Below are positions 60,896 through 64,000 of a DNA stretch of 64,000 nt, piece after piece (the first letter of the stretch is position 1; the number at the start of each line of letters is the position of its first letter). A program made the position numbers and the translations under genes. This DNA comes from an uncultured Arcanobacterium sp. (GTDB taxonomy: Bacteria; Actinomycetota; Actinomycetes; Actinomycetales; Actinomycetaceae). The stretch is taken from positions 1-64,000 of the forward strand of contig CAUAGM010000006.1 in NCBI GenBank assembly GCA_958428545.1, written 5' to 3'. A model generated the notes under the pieces. It was not told the origin of the DNA. It made no database searches and was given only the letters and a program-made list of their open reading frames with translations.

Positions 60896-61978
60896 TTACT
60901 TCTCCTCGCCTTCGTACAGCACACATTCATCTAAGCTTTCGGCGCCAATCAAGTTATAGCGGCGGATATTGCGATCTGCAGTTGCTTGGATACGTTCAAT
61001 CACTGCCGGATCGGCGCCCTTCTTAAATAAATGGGCGAAACGACGTTGCAGCTTGAGATATTCCTCAACCTTCGCAGGGCGGCGGATCTTCATCACAGAC
61101 GTAATCTCGCCGTGCTCGGCTTCATACACAGGAAAAAGACCAGTTTGGGTAGCCAAACGAGCAATTTTGATCGTATCGTGTGAAATAGACCCCCAACCAA
61201 GCGGGCACGGCACAAAGATGTGAATATAGCGGGCGCCGTGAATCGACATAGCCTTATTCACTTTGTATTCAAGATCGCGCAAATCGGCAACAGTTGCTGT
61301 TGCCACATAAGGAATTTCGTGAGCCATAGCAATGCGTGGCACATCTTTACCCGTCCCCCACACGTTGCCAGGTTCTGGCCCAACAGGCTGAGTTGTTGCC
61401 GTGCGTGCGGCTGGCGGTGTTGCACCTGAGCGCTGTACACCCGTGTTCATATATGCTTCGTTGTCGTAGCAGATATACAGCACATCATCGTTGCGCTCAA
61501 ACATACCCGAAAGCTGCCCGAAACCAATATCGACTGTACCGCCGTCGCCACCCTGAGCAACAACGCGAATATCAGATTTGCCTAAAGCTTTCAAAGCGGC
61601 CTGAGCACCTGTCGCAACCGCAGGTGCATTGGCAAATAAAGAGTGAATCCACGGGATATTCCATGCGGTTTGCGGATACGGAGTAGAAAAAACTTCCAAA
61701 CATCCAGTTGCATTGACGGCAATCAGCTTGCCGTCACAGGCTGCCATTGCAGTATCGAGCGCGTAGCGCGCACCAAGTGCTTCGCCGCAGCCTTGGCATG
61801 CTCGATGCCCTGAGGTGAGAGAGTTGTAGCGATGTGCCTCCGATTGATTCGATTTTAATTCAGGATCAACCAATCGGTTACCGACAGCATAGGAACCCAC
61901 CTGATAAAACTTCACTTCTTCACGCGAAGGAATCTGAGTTGCACGGTAACGAGGAAGGCCGAGATCTACGTTCGTCAT
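60896..61978 (-). CDS. porB: Pyruvate:ferredoxin oxidoreductase, beta subunit
   Basis: A 360-residue thiamine-diphosphate-binding subunit. It shows CQGCGEALGARYALDTA (near 60; Fe-S cysteines) and the ThDP motif VVAQGGDGGTVDIGFGQLSG (near 155), followed by YDNEAYMNTGVQRSGATPPAA, typical of PorB. A further cysteine occurs in FVPCPLGWG (near 260). With PorA and PorG it oxidises pyruvate to acetyl-CoA and CO2, reducing ferredoxin. The binding site AGGAGG precedes the ATG at 61978. It lies 12 nt after porA, and the next gene begins within 3 nt of its end. Confidence 0.94.
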   Translation of the reverse strand: MTNVDLGLPRYRATQIPSREEVKFYQVGSYAVGNRLVDPELKSNQSEAHRYNSLTSGHRACQGCGEALGARYALDTAMAACDGKLIAVNATGCLEVFSTPYPQTAWNIPWIHSLFANAPAVATGAQAALKALGKSDIRVVAQGGDGGTVDIGFGQLSGMFERNDDVLYICYDNEAYMNTGVQRSGATPPAARTATTQPVGPEPGNVWGTGKDVPRIAMAHEIPYVATATVADLRDLEYKVNKAMSIHGARYIHIFVPCPLGWGSISHDTIKIARLATQTGLFPVYEAEHGEITSVMKIRRPAKVEEYLKLQRRFAHLFKKGADPAVIERIQATADRNIRRYNLIGAESLDECVLYEGEEK

Positions 61979-61990
61979 GGTATATACCTC

Positions 61991-63247
61991 CTAGTTCTGG
62001 CTTCCAGCAACGCGCTCGTGATAATCACGAACCATATTTTCTGCAATTGCACCCGAACGTCGATTTTTTGCTTCGCGAGCAAGCTCACGATCGATGAGAT
62101 CGTGATCAAGATCGAGGAACGTCGTGTATTCAACGCTATCTGCTTCAGCGCGATCGAGGTATTCATGAAGCGAATGCTTGGTGATATCACGACCGCCCAA
62201 ACCAGCAATTACCTCGTAGAAGGTGTGCCCTTCATATCCAACAGCTGGGCGTATTGCAGCAGAAACAATACCGCCAATCCCCACAGAAAATGCCTTTTCG
62301 AGGACGATAATACGCTGTGCGTTTTTGAGTGCCTTGCCCACAGCTTCTGTAGGGAAAGGCCGAAAAGCAACAATCGAAAGAATACCGATCTTATCGCCAT
62401 TCTCTCGCCGCTCGTCAGCAACATCGCGCAGAGTGCCTGTAACAGAGCCGAGGCACACAACCACTGTTTCGGCATCATCGAGCAAATACTCATGCAGCAG
62501 ACCACCGCTGTCTCGCCCGAAGATTTCCAAAAATTCCTGCTGCACCTGAGGAATAAGATCGAGAGCCTCGAGCTGCTTATGATGGGCAAGATAACGAACT
62601 TCTGTGAAAGCCTCTGGGCCAACCATTGCACCAATAGAAATAGGATCAGAAGGATCAAGCACTTGGCGCGGCTCATATGGCGGCAAGAATTTATCCACCT
62701 GCTCTTTTTCTGGCACATCAACCAGCTCAACCGCATGGGTAAGAATAAAACCATCCATACACACCATCACAGGAAGCGATAATGTTTCGGCAATACGGAA
62801 TGCCTGCACATGCAGATCAGCAGCTTCCTGATTATCGATCGAATAGAGTTGCAGCCAGCCAGAATCTCGCTGGCTCATAGCATCAGTGTGATCGTTCCAA
62901 ATATTAATTGGAGCGCCAATTGCACGGTTGGCCACAGTCATCACAATTGGCAAGCCCAAACCTGAAGCGTTGTACACTGCCTCTACCATATAGAGCAGAC
63001 CTTGCGAGGCTGTGGCAGTATAGGCACGCCCACCGACTGCCGAAGCGCCAATCGATGCAGACATCGCAGAATACTCTGATTCCACGTTCACATACTCGCA
63101 CCCTGGAAGTTCACCTTTTTTCACGAGCGCAGAAAGAGCTTCCACGATATGCGTCTGTGGGGAAATAGGATAGGCAGCCACTACGTTTGGGCGGCAGGCA
63201 GCAACTGTCTGTGCAATTGACTGAGACCCTTCGATTTGTTTAAGCAT
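61991..63247 (-). CDS. porA: Pyruvate:ferredoxin oxidoreductase, alpha subunit
   Basis: A 418-residue subunit carrying the pyrimidine-binding side of the ThDP site. Visible are VVAAYPISPQTHIVEALSAL near the start, YVNVESEYSAMSASIGASAVGGRAYTATASQGLLYM, and DHTDAMSQRDSGWLQLYS near 120, all typical of PorA. The middle shows the transketolase C-terminal-like domain (VVVCLGSVTGTLRDV). GGAGG lies upstream of the ATG at a distance of about 10 nt; a nearer ATG is out of frame. Second gene of the por operon, just after porG. Confidence 0.95.
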   Translation of the reverse strand: MLKQIEGSQSIAQTVAACRPNVVAAYPISPQTHIVEALSALVKKGELPGCEYVNVESEYSAMSASIGASAVGGRAYTATASQGLLYMVEAVYNASGLGLPIVMTVANRAIGAPINIWNDHTDAMSQRDSGWLQLYSIDNQEAADLHVQAFRIAETLSLPVMVCMDGFILTHAVELVDVPEKEQVDKFLPPYEPRQVLDPSDPISIGAMVGPEAFTEVRYLAHHKQLEALDLIPQVQQEFLEIFGRDSGGLLHEYLLDDAETVVVCLGSVTGTLRDVADERRENGDKIGILSIVAFRPFPTEAVGKALKNAQRIIVLEKAFSVGIGGIVSAAIRPAVGYEGHTFYEVIAGLGGRDITKHSLHEYLDRAEADSVEYTTFLDLDHDLIDRELAREAKNRRSGAIAENMVRDYHERVAGSQN

Positions 63248-63251
63248 TTGC

Positions 63252-63821
63252 TCATGCCTCCTTCATACGTTCAACAAGCTCAAATGCCTCTTGAGCAGCG
63301 GCAACGTTCATCTCGCCCACTTTTCCAGGGAAACGCTGCATAATCGCGTTACTCACTGATTCCATCTTGTATAAACCAGTTAAAGCGGCAGCCGCTCCCA
63401 GCAGCACAGCATTTGGAACCGTGCGCCCAGTATGCTTGCGAGCAATATCGGCAGCAGGAATTGCGATAATATGCCCTTTCGGACGAGCTGCCACAAGCTC
63501 CGAAAAACCAAGCTCCTGCGTAGTCTTCCCAGAATTTATAAGTGCAAAGCCATCTGATTTCAAACCAGCAAAAACATCGAGAATGGGCAGAAGCGTCGGA
63601 TCTTGAACCACGACTAGATCGGGTTCGAGCACAGGTTCACGCGTGCGAATTTCTTTATCCGTAACGCGGCAATACGAGACAACTGGTGCTCCGGTGCGTT
63701 CAGAGCCGAAGGATGGGAATGCTTGGGCATGGCGACCTTCAGCAAAGGCAGCATATGCCACGAGGTCTGCAGCGGTGACGACACCCTGACCACCTCGTCC
63801 ATGGATTCTGATTTCTACCAT
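63252..63821 (-). CDS. porG: Pyruvate:ferredoxin oxidoreductase, gamma subunit
   Basis: A 189-residue subunit. It begins VEIRIHGRGGQGVVTAADLV, the family signature, and has SFGSERTGAPVVSYCRV near residue 38 and the KTTQELG and GRTVPNAVLLGAAAALTGL segments. First gene of the operon porG-porA-porB-flavoprotein. TAACCT lies exactly 6 nt before the ATG at 63821 with no Shine-Dalgarno sequence, so the operon mRNA is probably leaderless. There is no porD between the genes; see the flavoprotein. Confidence 0.94.
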   Translation of the reverse strand: MVEIRIHGRGGQGVVTAADLVAYAAFAEGRHAQAFPSFGSERTGAPVVSYCRVTDKEIRTREPVLEPDLVVVQDPTLLPILDVFAGLKSDGFALINSGKTTQELGFSELVAARPKGHIIAIPAADIARKHTGRTVPNAVLLGAAAALTGLYKMESVSNAIMQRFPGKVGEMNVAAAQEAFELVERMKEA

Positions 63822-63827
63822 GTTTTA

Positions 63828-63833
63828 AGGTTA
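63828..63833 (-). promoter_or_regulatory. -10 element of a leaderless promoter for the por operon
   Basis: On the minus strand TAACCT, then 6 nt (TAAAAC), then the porG ATG. Confidence 0.45.
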
Positions 63834-63933
63834 GCCCTTTTGACGGTGACGCCACGGCTCCATAATGCCCCTATAAGGCTAGACTTTCGTTGCGTAAAGA
63901 TTGTTTCATTACGTCACGATTACTTAATAGAAA

Positions 63934-64000
63934 TTATGAAGAAAACAGTTCGCTTGCCGATGCATAGAGGCATACTCCTGCTGCCACTGCAAGATTGAGA
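63934..64000 (-). CDS. 3' end of a SpoU-type RNA methyltransferase gene (partial)
   Basis: Only the last 21 or so codons are in the window, ending at a TAA (63934-63936). The reading LNLAVAAGVCLYASASELFSS matches the C-terminal knot segment of SpoU/TrmH-family 2'-O-methyltransferases, where an S/N-L-N-V/L-A-V-A-A-G pattern binds S-adenosylmethionine. The target RNA cannot be told from this fragment. It lies upstream of the por operon on the same strand with about 110 nt between. Confidence 0.65.
   Translation of the reverse strand, partial: LNLAVAAGVCLYASASELFSS

Overview
The window looks like the chromosome of a low-to-moderate GC member of the Actinomycetota, probably a relative of the Actinomyces/Arcanobacterium group; the genus cannot be fixed from the sequence alone. 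The reasons are actinobacterial gene orders (DUF3000 protein - RNase D - dxs; leuS - comEA - comEC - holA next to rpsT; a zinc-ribbon-like coiled-coil protein and Nif3 next to rnpB), a polyphosphate-type glucokinase, an actinobacterial-type methionine aminopeptidase, and many start codons with a -10 hexamer exactly 6 nt upstream and no Shine-Dalgarno sequence, which is the mark of leaderless mRNAs. Several long intergenic gaps hold only hairpins or small repeats.

Layout. 1-616: the 5' end of a gene for an Arg/Asp/Gly-repeat protein (minus), then tRNA-Gln and tRNA-Glu (plus). About 680-5858: an AT-rich arginine-biosynthesis operon (argH fragment, argC, argJ, argB, argD, argF fragment, all minus) of Clostridia-like character. 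It is cut at both ends and unlike everything around it, so it is either a transferred block or an assembly chimera. 6184-6716: four tRNAs (Val-GAC, Cys, Gly, Val-CAC). 7154-17468: glgX, DUF3000 protein, RNase D, dxs, acnA and a DMT-family permease. 17532-26186: two very large secreted, surface-anchored glycosidases (GH29 alpha-fucosidase, then GH20 hexosaminidase) for host glycans. 26453-32734: tRNA-Leu, asparaginase, a TerC protein under a yybP-ykoY (manganese) riboswitch, an MFS transporter with a glycerophosphodiester phosphodiesterase, rpsT, and a possible pntB remnant.

32790-41177: holA, comEC and comEA (DNA uptake), an aldose epimerase, and leuS. 41477-48438: a HIT protein, two paralogous AI-2E-family permeases that flank a VKOR-like protein, and a beta-helix surface protein whose start region contains a G9A7 tract, a candidate phase-variation switch. 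48691-53771: map, ppgK, rnpB (RNase P RNA), a zinc-ribbon-family protein that has lost its zinc ligands, Nif3, and a crcB pair (fluoride export) preceded by a degenerate repeat of about 25 bp. 53846-59008: AGCS and PutP sodium symporters, then lipA and lipB. 59226-63821: a pyruvate:ferredoxin oxidoreductase operon (porG-porA-porB) ending in a GltD-like flavoprotein with a fused ferredoxin domain. At the right edge is the 3' end of a SpoU-type RNA methyltransferase gene.

Taken together, the genes suggest a host-associated, facultatively or strictly anaerobic actinobacterium: it trims fucosylated and N-acetylhexosamine-containing glycans at its surface, phosphorylates glucose with polyphosphate or ATP, can decarboxylate pyruvate through ferredoxin, and imports amino acids with sodium. 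No CRISPR array, prophage, transposase or restriction system was seen. The best leads are the foreign arg block, the G9A7 switch before the adhesin, the manganese riboswitch with a visible way to hide the ribosome-binding site, the leaderless promoter rule, and the flavoprotein fused to the PFOR operon.
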